This document shows, piece by piece, positions 7,776 to 16,728 of a stretch of DNA of 64,000 nt. Source of the DNA: Profundicola chukchiensis (GTDB lineage Bacteria; Bacteroidota; Bacteroidia; Flavobacteriales; Weeksellaceae); contig NZ_JANAIE010000003.1 of the NCBI RefSeq assembly GCF_029664245.1, positions 248,001-312,000 of the forward strand, given 5' to 3'. Under the pieces are notes generated by a model. The model did no database searches. It was not told the origin of the DNA and worked only from the letters and a program-made list of their open reading frames with translations. Numbering within the stretch: position 1 is the first letter of the stretch; each line of letters starts with the position of its first letter. Position numbers and translations under genes: made by a program.

Positions 7776-7799
7776 CGAAATTATTCTTAAACTTTAAAT

Positions 7800-8126
7800 T
7801 TATTTTAATTTAGGATTGTTATGATGACGATCGTGATCGCGCTTAGTTTTGCTATCCATTTTCTTCTGAAAAGCTGCCTCTAAATCAACACCTGTTTGGT
7901 TAGCTAGACACACCGCCACAAAAATTACATCAGCTAATTCTTCGCCTAAATCCTTATTCTTATCTGATTCCTTTTCACTTTGCTCTCCATACCTTCTAGC
8001 AATTATACGCGCAACCTCCCCTACTTCTTCGGTAAGTTGAGCCATGTTGGTAAGCTCATTAAAATAACGAACCCCGTGGCTTTTGATCCACTCGTCTACT
8101 TGTTCTTGAATTGGTTTTAGTGACAT
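7800..8126 (-). CDS. MazG-like nucleotide pyrophosphohydrolase
   Basis: 108 residues, a single-domain all-alpha NTP pyrophosphatase. The two metal-binding signatures are present: EEVGE around residues 33-37 (ExxE) and EELADV around 62-67 (ExxD). This small class hydrolyses (d)NTPs to monophosphates and is thought to clear non-canonical nucleotides; the exact substrate is unknown here. A good promoter lies upstream (-33 TTG and -7 TAACTTTG with 21-base spacing) and a hairpin terminator follows, so it looks like a single-gene unit. Confidence 0.9.
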   Translation of the reverse strand: MSLKPIQEQVDEWIKSHGVRYFNELTNMAQLTEEVGEVARIIARRYGEQSEKESDKNKDLGEELADVIFVAVCLANQTGVDLEAAFQKKMDSKTKRDHDRHHNNPKLK

Positions 8127-8151
8127 TTTAATTGATTTTTTAGCATATGCT

Positions 8152-8183
8152 CAAAGTTATTGAACTTATCATTTATAAGACAA
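8152..8183 (-). promoter_or_regulatory. promoter of the MazG-like gene
   Basis: Minus-strand -33 element TTG (8183-8181) and -7 element TAACTTTG (8159-8152), 21-base spacer. The leader before the start codon at 8126 is about 20 bases. Confidence 0.6.
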
Positions 8184-8190
8184 GTATATA

Positions 8191-8225
8191 AAAACAAAAG
8201 TTTGGGCAAATGATTACCCAAACTT
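8191..8225 (-). terminator. terminator after the DUF4254 gene
   Basis: Perfect 9-bp inverted repeat AAGTTTGGG (8198-8206) and CCCAAACTT (8217-8225). On the minus strand it is followed by TTGTTTT. It closes the long envelope cluster that runs from 15421 down to 8271. Confidence 0.8.
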
Positions 8226-8270
8226 AAGAATATGGTTATTATTTTAATCTAAATTAAATTATTGACTTGT

Positions 8271-8873
8271 TTATTTTTTATATAACACAGGGTTAAAATC
8301 CTCGTCGTTATACATTTTCATTTGCTTGTAGACTTTCATCTTCTTGTTCCCTGATTCTAGATCAGCGATTAACTCTTCAATCGCAGTACCCAAATCAACT
8401 TTTTGTTCTTCTAGTACGGCTAATTTCTCTTGAGATTTCTTTTGATGTTCCGCAGATGCATCTGAACGTCCAGCTTCTTCTTTCATGTGATACACTTTCA
8501 AAGAAAGAATGGAAAATCTATCTATAGCCCAAGCCGGACTTTCTGTGTTGATTTTAGCATCAACAGCAGGTGTAACCTCTTTGTATTGGTTTAAGAACCA
8601 GCTATCAATATATTCTACTGTATCTGTTCTCTCTTGGTTAGATCTATCAATCCACCTTTTAATACTTAAAGCCTCCGTAGGGTCGATTTCTGGATCCCTA
8701 ATAATGTCTTCTAAGTGCCACTGAACTGTGTCTATCCAGTTTTTTCTATATAGTAAGTGATCTAAACTATCAGCTGGATATGGATTATTTAATGAAGCAT
8801 TTACATCATCTTTTACATGATAATCATTAATACTTTCATTGAATATTTTCCAAGCTTTATCGGTTAAACTCAT
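8271..8873 (-). CDS. DUF4254 family protein
   Basis: 200 residues with no signal peptide. The sequence matches the DUF4254 pattern: N-terminal AWKIFNESINDYHV, then NNPYPADSLDHLLYRKNWIDTVQWHLEDIIRDPEI, and SIKRWIDRSNQERTDTVEYID. It looks wholly helical and cytoplasmic. Function unknown; in Bacteroidota this family is often found near glycosyltransferases or envelope genes. Its ATG overlaps the stop of the DUF4837 gene by four bases (ATGA), so the two are translationally coupled, which ties it to the envelope cluster. Confidence 0.85.
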   Translation of the reverse strand: MSLTDKAWKIFNESINDYHVKDDVNASLNNPYPADSLDHLLYRKNWIDTVQWHLEDIIRDPEIDPTEALSIKRWIDRSNQERTDTVEYIDSWFLNQYKEVTPAVDAKINTESPAWAIDRFSILSLKVYHMKEEAGRSDASAEHQKKSQEKLAVLEEQKVDLGTAIEELIADLESGNKKMKVYKQMKMYNDEDFNPVLYKK

Positions 8874-9985
8874 GGTTTTATTTTAAATGTTGTAAATAAA
8901 CTTTCCATAGCAAGAATGTAATCGCGTTTTTTGCTCACTCCTTGATTAAGAGGCGCGAACATAACGGCATCGGCTACATAAAGTTGTTTATTCTTTTTAT
9001 CAATTATAAATTTCGCTGTAAAAGGTCCACCAAGTTGAGATAAAGTCATAGACCACCAACCTTGTGTCTCATAAACATTCTGATTTTCGTTCTCCTCTAA
9101 TTGTTTAAAATCGTAATAATCGCTCAACATTGGATTAGGCTCCACTTGAATGTGATCTGAAACAGAGGTTTTGATCGAATCTTGACCGTTGTTGGTTGGT
9201 ACATAAACATCTCTTGGCTCTCTTGACCCTTTGGTGTACACTTTCGTGATTGAATCAAGAATATAATGCGCCTTTTCCATGGTGATATCAGGTTGAGCAT
9301 ATGGAATTTTAAAAACCAATATATTTAAAATATCTTGTGAAGAATCGGTTACTATACCTTGATCTCGCTCATCTACGTTTTGGATGGTATTAAAAACATC
9401 TTTTCTAAACCAAACAAAGTTGTTTTCATCTTTAACGACCTGATAATCATGCGGCACTACCAAATCTACATTGAGCTTTTCTAACATTGAATTGTCTGGA
9501 CGTGCCTTAGACTTTAAGCCATCTAATACAAATTCATGATCTGCCCAACGATAAGAATCTAATATAGCAGTTTGATTTTCTCTTAAAAGAGATAATATCT
9601 CCTCTGCTGAATTACCCGTAACTTTAATGTAAGCTTGTGGTCTAGAAAATTTATTTTTTTCGATTTCAAAAGAAGGTTCGCCCTCTTGAACGTCCAATAC
9701 CAGGCGAGTTGTTTTAAAACGATTCAATAAATCTGACTCGAAATGTCTCGTCGCAAACATTACCTCAGGTGGATAATATAGCCCTGGAAATATCTTACCG
9801 AACACTAAACTATCTTGCAATCCAGCTTCGAGCTGTTTATACATGTCTTCACTAGAAAAAACTGAAACTAAGCTGATAGGCCCAGAAGAATCTTCGCGAT
9901 AGGTGCTTTCTCCCTCGCTTTTACAAGCACTCAGAGATATTAAAAATAAGAGAAAAATCGAGAAATAGGCATATCCTTTTTGCAT
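8870..9985 (-). CDS. DUF4837 lipoprotein
   Basis: 371 residues from the ATG at 9985. That start gives a proper lipoprotein signal with the cysteine at residue 21 (SLSAC); the frame extends to 10105, but that form would overlap tatA and bury the signal. The mature protein resembles DUF4837: FGKIFPGLYYPPEVMF, paired VVPHDYQVVKDENNFVWFRKD, and DYYDFKQLEENENQNVYETQGWW with TAKFIIDKKNKQLYVADA near the end. Probably on the outer or inner membrane surface. Function unknown. The stop is coupled to DUF4254 by a four-base overlap, and tatA lies 64 bases upstream. Confidence 0.85.
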   Translation of the reverse strand: MQKGYAYFSIFLLFLISLSACKSEGESTYREDSSGPISLVSVFSSEDMYKQLEAGLQDSLVFGKIFPGLYYPPEVMFATRHFESDLLNRFKTTRLVLDVQEGEPSFEIEKNKFSRPQAYIKVTGNSAEEILSLLRENQTAILDSYRWADHEFVLDGLKSKARPDNSMLEKLNVDLVVPHDYQVVKDENNFVWFRKDVFNTIQNVDERDQGIVTDSSQDILNILVFKIPYAQPDITMEKAHYILDSITKVYTKGSREPRDVYVPTNNGQDSIKTSVSDHIQVEPNPMLSDYYDFKQLEENENQNVYETQGWWSMTLSQLGGPFTAKFIIDKKNKQLYVADAVMFAPLNQGVSKKRDYILAMESLFTTFKIKP

Positions 9986-10049
9986 GAAATAGTTTTTATC
10001 TAGCTCATCAAAAAATATACCTAACATACTATTATACTTGATGATAGGA

Positions 10050-10241
10050 TTACTTAGTGTTAATTTCCTCTTTTGTCTCTTTGGTTTCGTCATCCTTAGA
10101 TGCATCTTTAAATTCTTTTATACCAGAACCTAATCCACGCATCAACTCAGGAATCTTTTTACCTCCAAATAGAAGCAAAACTAATAATACGATGACAGCA
10201 ATTTGCCATCCACTCATCATTAAAAATATTGTTGAAATCAT
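10050..10241 (-). CDS. tatA: twin-arginine translocase subunit TatA/TatE
   Basis: 63 residues. TatA oligomers form the conduit through which folded proteins cross the inner membrane. Seen here are one N-terminal membrane helix ([23 protein letters not shown]), the conserved FGGKKIPEL hinge, an amphipathic helix and a charged, disordered tail ([14 protein letters not shown]). Translation could start at residue 1, 8 or 9 (MISTIFLMM). No tatC is visible in the window. It sits between the EnvC-like gene (33 bases upstream) and the DUF4837 gene. Confidence 0.93.
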   Translation of the reverse strand: MISTIFLMMSGWQIAVIVLLVLLLFGGKKIPELMRGLGSGIKEFKDASKDDETKETKEEINTK

Positions 10242-10274
10242 TTTCCTTTATTTTAAAGCAAAGTTACGGAAATA

Positions 10275-11681
10275 TTACATTCCTGATACCCAATTTGCAG
10301 GATCTTGTTTAGAAGTTCCTTTCCACACCTGAAAATCTAAGATAGTATTTCCATCACTATCGGTGTAGATTTTCCCTAATTCCTGACGGTTTGAGATTTT
10401 ATCTCCTTTTGATACATAAACAGTTGCAAGGTTATTATACACAGTAAAGTATGTTCCATGCGACACCATCACCGCCTTGTTACCACCTTTAATTGGCATA
10501 ATCGCTTGTACTGTTCCTTCATAGACTGCTCGTGCATTTCCACCTCTAGAAGTGGCAATTAAAACACCCGCATGATTCTCATAGATACCTGGAAGAACTG
10601 CATGCGGAACACGCCCAAATCTACCGACTATATCCCCTTGAACCACTGGCCACGGTAATCTACCTTGACTAGCTGCGAAACTAGATCCTAAAGCTTCAGA
10701 TGGAGACCTTTCTTCAAAAGCTGGCTCTGGCTTAACTTCTCGTTCTGGCTCAGGCTCAGGAATTGGTTCTGGTTTGGGAGCAGGTTTACCTGCAGCCAAT
10801 GCTTCTTCTTTAGCTTTCTTGTTAGCCGCTTCGATGGCTTCTCTTTCACGTTTTTCTTTAGCTAATCGCTCAGCTTCTAGTTTAGCCAAACGCTCACGCT
10901 CTTTTCTAGCAGCTTCTTCTCTAGCTTTTCTTTCAGCTTCAGCCTTTTCTCGAGCAATTCGAATTTCTTCTTCAATAATTCGTTGAATCTCTGCATCTAA
11001 ACGCTTACTTTCAACTTGTTTAGCAGCAATTTCTTTTCGAATTTCACCTTCATTCTTACGATATTCTGCTAAAATTGTACTCTGTTCTTTCTTCTCTTGC
11101 TCTAGCTTTTCTCTTAATACACGTTGTTTTGCTAAAACATTCTCTTTCTCTTGAATAGCATTTTCTCGGTCGCTTATCGTTCGCTCAATAGCAGCTGTTT
11201 TTTCTTTAATATCATCCGCTTTTTCACCTTGGAATCCAGAGTATTTTTCTAAATATTTAATTCTCCTAAAGGCTTCTGTAAAGGATTTAGATGATAAAAT
11301 AAATAAGACTTTATTCTGCATACTTTTATTCTTGTATGCATTAATAAGCACATCTTTATACTCCTTTTTCAACTCCCCTAACTCGCGTTTAAGTTTATTA
11401 ATTTTAAGTTGAGACAAATAAATTTCATCTTCTAGGACTTTACGTTCTTTGGTAGCAATACTCACTAACTCTGTTTGCGCTTGAATCTTTTTGTCTAAAT
11501 TTTTAATATAAACAATAGATTTAGACGACACCGAACGGTTCTCACTTAGAGTTTTGTTCAGTTTCGCAATTTGGTTAGTTAATGCCTTACTTTTCTTTCT
11601 AAGCTCTTCCTTATCATAAGGCTGTTGAGCTAGAAGTGTTCCAAGGGAAACCAATAAAAATAACGCAAATATCCTTTTCAT
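10275..11681 (-). CDS. EnvC-like murein hydrolase activator (degenerate M23/LytM)
   Basis: 468 residues. It has a signal peptide (~1-18, cleaved near LAQQ), a long coiled coil rich in Lys, Glu and Ala (~20-285), a Pro/Glu linker (~295-325) and a C-terminal LytM domain (~345-468). In active M23 peptidases zinc is held by HxxxD and HxH. Here the first site reads NHAGVLIA, without the aspartate, and the last strand reads LDFQVW, with Asp where the second His is expected. The domain is therefore probably inactive, as in E. coli EnvC, which activates septal amidases. It would act in the periplasm. Ten bases downstream of the DUF4292 gene. Confidence 0.88.
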   Translation of the reverse strand: MKRIFALFLLVSLGTLLAQQPYDKEELRKKSKALTNQIAKLNKTLSENRSVSSKSIVYIKNLDKKIQAQTELVSIATKERKVLEDEIYLSQLKINKLKRELGELKKEYKDVLINAYKNKSMQNKVLFILSSKSFTEAFRRIKYLEKYSGFQGEKADDIKEKTAAIERTISDRENAIQEKENVLAKQRVLREKLEQEKKEQSTILAEYRKNEGEIRKEIAAKQVESKRLDAEIQRIIEEEIRIAREKAEAERKAREEAARKERERLAKLEAERLAKEKREREAIEAANKKAKEEALAAGKPAPKPEPIPEPEPEREVKPEPAFEERSPSEALGSSFAASQGRLPWPVVQGDIVGRFGRVPHAVLPGIYENHAGVLIATSRGGNARAVYEGTVQAIMPIKGGNKAVMVSHGTYFTVYNNLATVYVSKGDKISNRQELGKIYTDSDGNTILDFQVWKGTSKQDPANWVSGM

Positions 11682-11691
11682 GTAATCAAAT

Positions 11692-12492
11692 TTAATTTAT
11701 CTCTCTTGGAGTATAACCATTAGGTATTTTAAATGGAGGGTTGGTTTCAGAAAAATCAAAATTATTATATTCTAACTCAATTTTGTCATTGTCCTTTGCC
11801 TTTACCAAAATTTTAACGCGACTTGGGAATTCTTTTCCTTCTACCTCAACCCAATTTTCGTAAGTAACAAGAATACTAGTGTCTGAATTAGGGTCTAAAA
11901 TATCAACTTTGGACAGCCTATAATTGCTATCTAAATAGAAAGTATGGATGTACTTACCTTCTTTAGGTTTTTTTAATAAATCCGCATTAGATTTATAACT
12001 CAACTCATATAAATTTTCGACAGTGGTTTGTAATTCGTAGGCATTCCACTCATCAATTAGAAATAATTGACCTAAAAGCAAGCTTTTTAATCTTTCGAAG
12101 TTGATAAAATTTACTTTTAGTTTCTCATTAAAGAAAGAGAAATCAGTGTCTATGTAAGTTTTATCCAAAACCTCATAAGCTTGAACCTTACCAGGGGTGA
12201 TATTCGCTCTAGCTCCAGTAATACCTAGTATAGAAGCATTGGCCCATATTCGCTCATCTTTATCAAAATAAAATCTAAGCGTTGCAGAGTTTGATTTACC
12301 GTTTAAGTTAGCATCAATTTTAGATCTAACTTGTAAATAATCAAAACTCGGCAAAGAGTTCTCATAAGCATCCTTGAAAACCCTAAGTGTTTGATCTTTC
12401 ACCTCTCCAGTTGAGGGTGAAGTTTTCTTTAGGGTTCCACAAGATTGTAGTACCCATAAAGAAAAAATCATAAATATTATATTTCTAATCAT
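11692..12492 (-). CDS. DUF4292 lipoprotein, LolB-like
   Basis: 266 residues. Lipoprotein signal with the cysteine at residue 18 (VLQSC). The mature part matches DUF4292 and has a LolA/LolB-like layout: a YLQVRSKIDANLNGKSNSATLRFYF strand pair, a central SILGITGARANITPGKVQAYEV resembling the LolB SPLGxT...PG segment, and SLLLGQLFLI. LolB receives lipoproteins from LolA at the outer membrane; whether this protein does so is inference. It overlaps the nucleotidyltransferase gene by four bases and is ten bases upstream of the EnvC-like gene. Confidence 0.8.
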   Translation of the reverse strand: MIRNIIFMIFSLWVLQSCGTLKKTSPSTGEVKDQTLRVFKDAYENSLPSFDYLQVRSKIDANLNGKSNSATLRFYFDKDERIWANASILGITGARANITPGKVQAYEVLDKTYIDTDFSFFNEKLKVNFINFERLKSLLLGQLFLIDEWNAYELQTTVENLYELSYKSNADLLKKPKEGKYIHTFYLDSNYRLSKVDILDPNSDTSILVTYENWVEVEGKEFPSRVKILVKAKDNDKIELEYNNFDFSETNPPFKIPNGYTPREIN

Positions 12493-13508
12493 TTAGAATT
12501 GAAGTCTAGTATAGAATAATCTCCTAAGCTAATATTTCTTGAAACACCATAATACTCTGCGTAATTACCTATCATTGAATTAGTTAAATTACCGTGGTCA
12601 ATGGTTGTATTTTCTTGAATAAGAGAATTATCAATGTTAGAATTTCTAATTTCAGTTCCATCACCAATGGATACATTAGGTCCAACCTTTGAGTTTTCGA
12701 TGATTACATTTTCACCAATAAAGCAAGGTTCAATAATTAAAGATTTTTCAACTCTAGATGAAGCTGGAACTTCTTTAAATGATTCTTTCTCAAAGCCTAG
12801 AATCTTGGTATTAGTTTCTACAGTAACTTTTTTATTACCACAATCCATCCATTCATCTACCTTACCCGTAGTGAATTTAAGACCATCAGTCTTAAGTGTT
12901 TCTAAAACTGTAGTAAGCTGGAATTCACCACCTTCTTTATTATCATCAGAACTTAATAAGTCCTTAATTTCATTTTTTAACCTAGTTCCATCCTTAAAGT
13001 AATAAATACCGATAATTGCTAAATCCGAAATAAATTCTTTTGGCTTTTCATGGAATCTATTAATAACACCCTTATCATCTAACTCAACTACACCAAATGC
13101 TGATGGATCTTCTACAGATTTAACCCAAACTACACCATCTGAATTTGTGTCTAATTTAAAGTCTGCTCTAAATAAAGTATCCGCAAATGCAACAATTACA
13201 GGGCCATCAATTGAATCTGCAGCTTGATATATGGCGTGCGCCGTACCTAAAGGTTGATCCTGATGATAAACACTTCCTTTAGCTCCTAATTTTTCTGCTA
13301 TTTCAATTAATTTATCCTCCACATCTTTCCCAAAATCACCTGTGATAAAAGCAATTTCATCAATTTTTTCATCAGATAAACGAGTGATATCCTCTGCCAA
13401 TCTATGAACAATTGGTTTCCCTGCAATTGGAATCAATGGTTTTGGAACCGTTAAAGTGTGTGGTCTTAGCCTGGAACCACGCCCAGCCATAGGAATAATT
13501 ATTTTCAT
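12489..13508 (-). CDS. sugar-1-phosphate nucleotidyltransferase
   Basis: 339 residues. The N-terminal Rossmann-like domain carries the signature PMAGRGSRLRPHTLTVPKPL (residues 6-25) with catalytic Arg and Lys, followed by VAFADTLF (metal-binding aspartate) and GGEFQLTTVLE. From about residue 240 there are left-handed beta-helix-type repeats (IIEPCFIGENVIIENSKVGPNVSIGDGTEI), so it is a two-domain enzyme of the RmlA/GlmU-like group. Sugar and base specificity cannot be told. The location beside a flippase and LolB-like gene suggests it supplies activated sugar for surface glycans. Confidence 0.88.
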   Translation of the reverse strand: MKIIIPMAGRGSRLRPHTLTVPKPLIPIAGKPIVHRLAEDITRLSDEKIDEIAFITGDFGKDVEDKLIEIAEKLGAKGSVYHQDQPLGTAHAIYQAADSIDGPVIVAFADTLFRADFKLDTNSDGVVWVKSVEDPSAFGVVELDDKGVINRFHEKPKEFISDLAIIGIYYFKDGTRLKNEIKDLLSSDDNKEGGEFQLTTVLETLKTDGLKFTTGKVDEWMDCGNKKVTVETNTKILGFEKESFKEVPASSRVEKSLIIEPCFIGENVIIENSKVGPNVSIGDGTEIRNSNIDNSLIQENTTIDHGNLTNSMIGNYAEYYGVSRNISLGDYSILDFNSK

Positions 13509-13551
13509 GTATTTAAGTATTAATTAGTTATTAGTTAACGTATGAGAGGTT

Positions 13552-13989
13552 TTAATTATTGCGTCCTGTGCTTCCAAAGCCACCAGCTCCTCTCTCTGAA
13601 TCAGATAATTCAGAAACGAGCTCCCATTCAACAGTTTCGTGTTTTGCAATCACCAATTGAGCAATTCTATCTCCATTTTTAATTTCAAAGGGTTCATTAG
13701 ATAAGTTAGCTAAAATTACCCCAACTTCACCACGATAATCAGCATCAATCGTACCAGGTGCATTTAAACATGTAACACCTTTCTTTAACGCTAATCCACT
13801 ACGAGGACGAACTTGAGCTTCATATCCTTTGGGTATCTCTAAGTATAATCCTGTTGGAACTAAAGTTCTTTCTAATGAATTTAAAACTATAGTTTTCTCA
13901 ATATTGGCAACCAAATCCATCCCAGCAGCATCCGCTGTTTTATACTCTGGCAATGCATGTTCAGACTTGTTTATAATTTTAATTTTCAT
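13552..13989 (-). CDS. dut: dUTP diphosphatase
   Basis: 145 residues, a typical trimeric dUTPase. It hydrolyses dUTP to dUMP, keeping uracil out of DNA and feeding thymidylate synthesis. The conserved motifs appear in order: DAAGMDL (1), [11 protein letters not shown] (2), [17 protein letters not shown] (3), RIAQLVI (4) and [10 protein letters not shown] (5), the last being the mobile phosphate-binding arm. Its start lies inside the end of the flippase gene (11-base overlap), so it is translated from the same transcript. Confidence 0.97.
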   Translation of the reverse strand: MKIKIINKSEHALPEYKTADAAGMDLVANIEKTIVLNSLERTLVPTGLYLEIPKGYEAQVRPRSGLALKKGVTCLNAPGTIDADYRGEVGVILANLSNEPFEIKNGDRIAQLVIAKHETVEWELVSELSDSERGAGGFGSTGRNN

Positions 13990-15421
13990 TTTGTTGTAAA
14001 CTTTTTCGTTCGATAAAATATATGATTCCTACAAAAATCAGCAATAGTAAATTTCCGACCCAATAATTAGCGTCAAATATAACATAAGAAATTACACTAA
14101 AGAGAATGGTTAAAGATAAGTAAAATATAATTTTCCTCGTTTTATATGGGATTGGATAATATTTCTGACCTAAATAATAAGACACCAACATCATGGCAAA
14201 ATAGGCTGCTAAGGTAGCCCATGCAGAAACCATAAAACCATAGATCGGTAATAAAATTATATTTAATAACAAGGTAATGATAGCGCCAATCCAGGATATA
14301 TAAGTTCCAACTCTAGTTCTATCCGTCACTTTATACCAGGTTGATAGATTATAATAAACTCCAAAAAACAAGTTTGCGATTACTACAATCGGTACAATAT
14401 CAACTGCAACCCAATAATCCTCTTTTCTAATAAAAAGGGATTTTAACCAATCTACATTTCCTATAATTCCTAAAGCGATAATACTTGCAACAATTACAAA
14501 ATACTCGGTCACTCTAGCGTAAGTTAATTGTGCGTTTTTATCCTGCATTTGTTTAAAGAAGAATGGTTCAATTCCCATTCGATAGGCCGTAACAAACAAG
14601 GTCATTAAAACTGCTAGTTTATAGCTACCTCCATAGGCACCTGCATCGCTTTCGGGAATTAAATATCGCTGTATAGCCTTGTCTAAATTTTCATTAATCA
14701 TAAAGGCAAATCCTGCCAACATAATTGGCCACGAATATTTAATCATCCGCTTGAATAAGCTTACATCAAACTCAAACTTGACTTTTAACGCAATGGGAAG
14801 CAATAAAAGAAAACCAATTATACTCCCGATAACATTACTAAAAAACGGAAACGACACCTTCTCTGTCAGTCCCATAGTAGCCGAAATCGACTTTGGAATC
14901 CACAAGAACAACGCAAGTATTAATCCGGTCTGAAGTAAAGATTGGGTAACACGAACCGCTGAATATTTAATAGGTTTATTATTAAATCTCAACCAAGCAA
15001 AAGGAATTACACAAATCGTATCGAAAAAGGCAATCCAAGCAAACCAAGTTATATACTCTGGGTTGTTAGCATATTCTAGAGCGTTCGCAATAGGCTGGTT
15101 AAAACTCAACACCAATAACAAAAACGCCAAAGCATTTAAACCTAAAAATATATAAGCCGTATTAAATGTTTTGGTAATATTTTCTTTTTCAGCAGAAAAC
15201 CGGAAAAATGCCGTTTCAAACCCGAAAGTCAATAAAATATTCACAAAGGAAATCAAGGCATAGAGGTTCACAAACTTGGCAAACTCCTCGGTTCCATCAA
15301 AATATTCTGTATAAAATGGATTCAACAGGAAAATGATAACGCGTGGTAATATTGCGCCAATCCCATATATAACAGTTTCGCTCAGTAATTTTTTATACAA
15401 AATATTCAAATATTCATGCAA
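13979..15421 (-). CDS. polysaccharide flippase (MATE/Wzx-like)
   Basis: 480 residues, almost entirely hydrophobic, with about 12-14 membrane helices. It starts near [29 protein letters not shown], the usual beginning of oligosaccharide flippases (RfbX/Wzx type), and ends in a short basic tail ([10 protein letters not shown]). The family moves lipid-linked sugars, or lipid II in MurJ relatives, across the inner membrane; which one is not clear. It is the first gene of the minus-strand cluster ending at 8271 and overlaps dut by 11 bases. A similar flippase-dut-nucleotidyltransferase order is familiar in Flavobacteriia. Confidence 0.88.
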   Translation of the reverse strand: MHEYLNILYKKLLSETVIYGIGAILPRVIIFLLNPFYTEYFDGTEEFAKFVNLYALISFVNILLTFGFETAFFRFSAEKENITKTFNTAYIFLGLNALAFLLLVLSFNQPIANALEYANNPEYITWFAWIAFFDTICVIPFAWLRFNNKPIKYSAVRVTQSLLQTGLILALFLWIPKSISATMGLTEKVSFPFFSNVIGSIIGFLLLLPIALKVKFEFDVSLFKRMIKYSWPIMLAGFAFMINENLDKAIQRYLIPESDAGAYGGSYKLAVLMTLFVTAYRMGIEPFFFKQMQDKNAQLTYARVTEYFVIVASIIALGIIGNVDWLKSLFIRKEDYWVAVDIVPIVVIANLFFGVYYNLSTWYKVTDRTRVGTYISWIGAIITLLLNIILLPIYGFMVSAWATLAAYFAMMLVSYYLGQKYYPIPYKTRKIIFYLSLTILFSVISYVIFDANYWVGNLLLLIFVGIIYFIERKSLQQNEN

Positions 15422-15596
15422 AATTCACCTTAAAAAATGAAAATGCAAAGCTTTTAGATTAAAATCATTATAAAACTTTAAAAACCCCTTGACACATGGC
15501 CGAATTAATCCTGGCGTTTTTAAATTTTTAATCACTACTCAATTTAACAAAAGGAATATTATTTGTAACTTTCATTTTTCTAAAACACTAAAATTT

Positions 15597-16622
15597 ATGG
15601 CAGATAATTCTAACAAAGGAGAGGATTCTAAATCTCTTCCAAGAGTAGGTGTAGTAGGTAGTGGTAGCTTTGGAACAGCAATTACCAAGATTTTATGTGA
15701 AAACATGAAAAGCGTAAATTGGTGGGTTAGAAGTCCCTATGTTAAAGGTTATTTACAAAAAGAACAACGCAACCCGAATTACCTGAGCTCTGTTGAATTT
15801 GATATTAATATTCTTAATACAACCAACGACATCAATGAGCTTGTAGAAAATTCTGATATCATTATTTTTGTAACACCTTCCATCTACTTATTAGATTCAC
15901 TTTCAGAATTAAAAGTTCCTTTAAAAGGAAAAACTGTTGTAACTGCTATTAAAGGTTTAATACCACAAGAGTCTAAAATTATTGGGGAATACTTTCATGA
16001 TACACATGCTATTCCATATGAAGATATTGGGGTAATTGCGGGACCTTGTCATGCTGAAGAAATCGCCTTAGAGAGGCTTTCTTATTTAACAGTGGCTTTT
16101 CAAAATGAAGAAAAAGCTGAGATTTTGGCCAACCTGCTACGTTGTGATTTTGTAAACGTGACTTTGTCTAACGATATCATCGGTACTGAGCATGCAGCTG
16201 TGTTGAAGAATGTTTATGCTATATCTGCGGGAATGGCACATGGACTAGGTTATGGAGATAATTTTATCGCCTTACTACTTTCAAATGCCATTCGCGAAAT
16301 GGAAAAATATCTAAAAATCGTAAGTCCTATTGAGCGAGATATTAATGACTCGGTTTATTTAGGTGATTTATTAGTAACTGGTTATTCTTATTTTTCAAGA
16401 AACAGAATGTTCGGAAACATGATAGGGAAAGGATATACTGTAAAATCAGCCTTAATGGAAATGAATCAAGTTCCTGAAGGTTATTACGCAACGAATGGGA
16501 TTTTCAAGATTGCTTCTGAATATGACATTGATTTACCGATCTTAAAAATGGTACATAAAATTATCTATAAAGAGAAAAGTGCTCCTAAATCATTCAAAAA
16601 ATTAACCAAGAAGTTAAGTTAA
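15597..16622 (+). CDS. gpsA: glycerol-3-phosphate dehydrogenase [NAD(P)+]
   Basis: 341 residues from the ATG at 15597. Reduces dihydroxyacetone phosphate to glycerol 3-phosphate, the backbone for phospholipids. The NAD-binding motif VVGSGSFGTAI follows the start, then IIFVTPSIYL, VTAIKGL, VIAGPCHAEE and the catalytic-lysine region VLKNVYAISAGMAHGLGYGDN. The frame is open back to 15489, but those 36 extra residues are unrelated to the family and lie in AT-rich leader DNA, so the shorter start is preferred. The 67 bases to the divergent flippase start widen to 175 with this choice. Confidence 0.95.
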   Translation: MADNSNKGEDSKSLPRVGVVGSGSFGTAITKILCENMKSVNWWVRSPYVKGYLQKEQRNPNYLSSVEFDINILNTTNDINELVENSDIIIFVTPSIYLLDSLSELKVPLKGKTVVTAIKGLIPQESKIIGEYFHDTHAIPYEDIGVIAGPCHAEEIALERLSYLTVAFQNEEKAEILANLLRCDFVNVTLSNDIIGTEHAAVLKNVYAISAGMAHGLGYGDNFIALLLSNAIREMEKYLKIVSPIERDINDSVYLGDLLVTGYSYFSRNRMFGNMIGKGYTVKSALMEMNQVPEGYYATNGIFKIASEYDIDLPILKMVHKIIYKEKSAPKSFKKLTKKLS

Positions 16623-16700
16623 TTAAACCTTCTTTTTTATTTATTTTATCAATTAATGCAGCTTAAATTAACACTTATTTAAGTTTTGCATCATATTTGA

Positions 16701-16708
16701 TATATTTG
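16701..16708 (+). promoter_or_regulatory. -7 promoter box of the lemA operon
   Basis: TATATTTG fits TAnnTTTG and ends 20 bases before the lemA ATG. A TTTTG lies only 12 bases upstream, too close for a normal -33 element. Confidence 0.5.
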
Positions 16709-16728
16709 AAACTATTAAAATTAAAATT

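Noticed and set aside
9986-10105. A longer DUF4837 start giving 40 extra residues
   Set aside because: It would overlap tatA and place the lipoprotein signal inside the protein.
10774-10986. A Ser/Ala/Leu-rich frame on the plus strand
   Set aside because: It is the complement of the EnvC-like coiled coil with Glu-Ala-Arg-Lys repeats.
15489-15596. A longer gpsA start giving 36 extra residues
   Set aside because: The extra part is not family-like and lies in AT-rich leader; the ATG at 15597 gives a normal-length enzyme.
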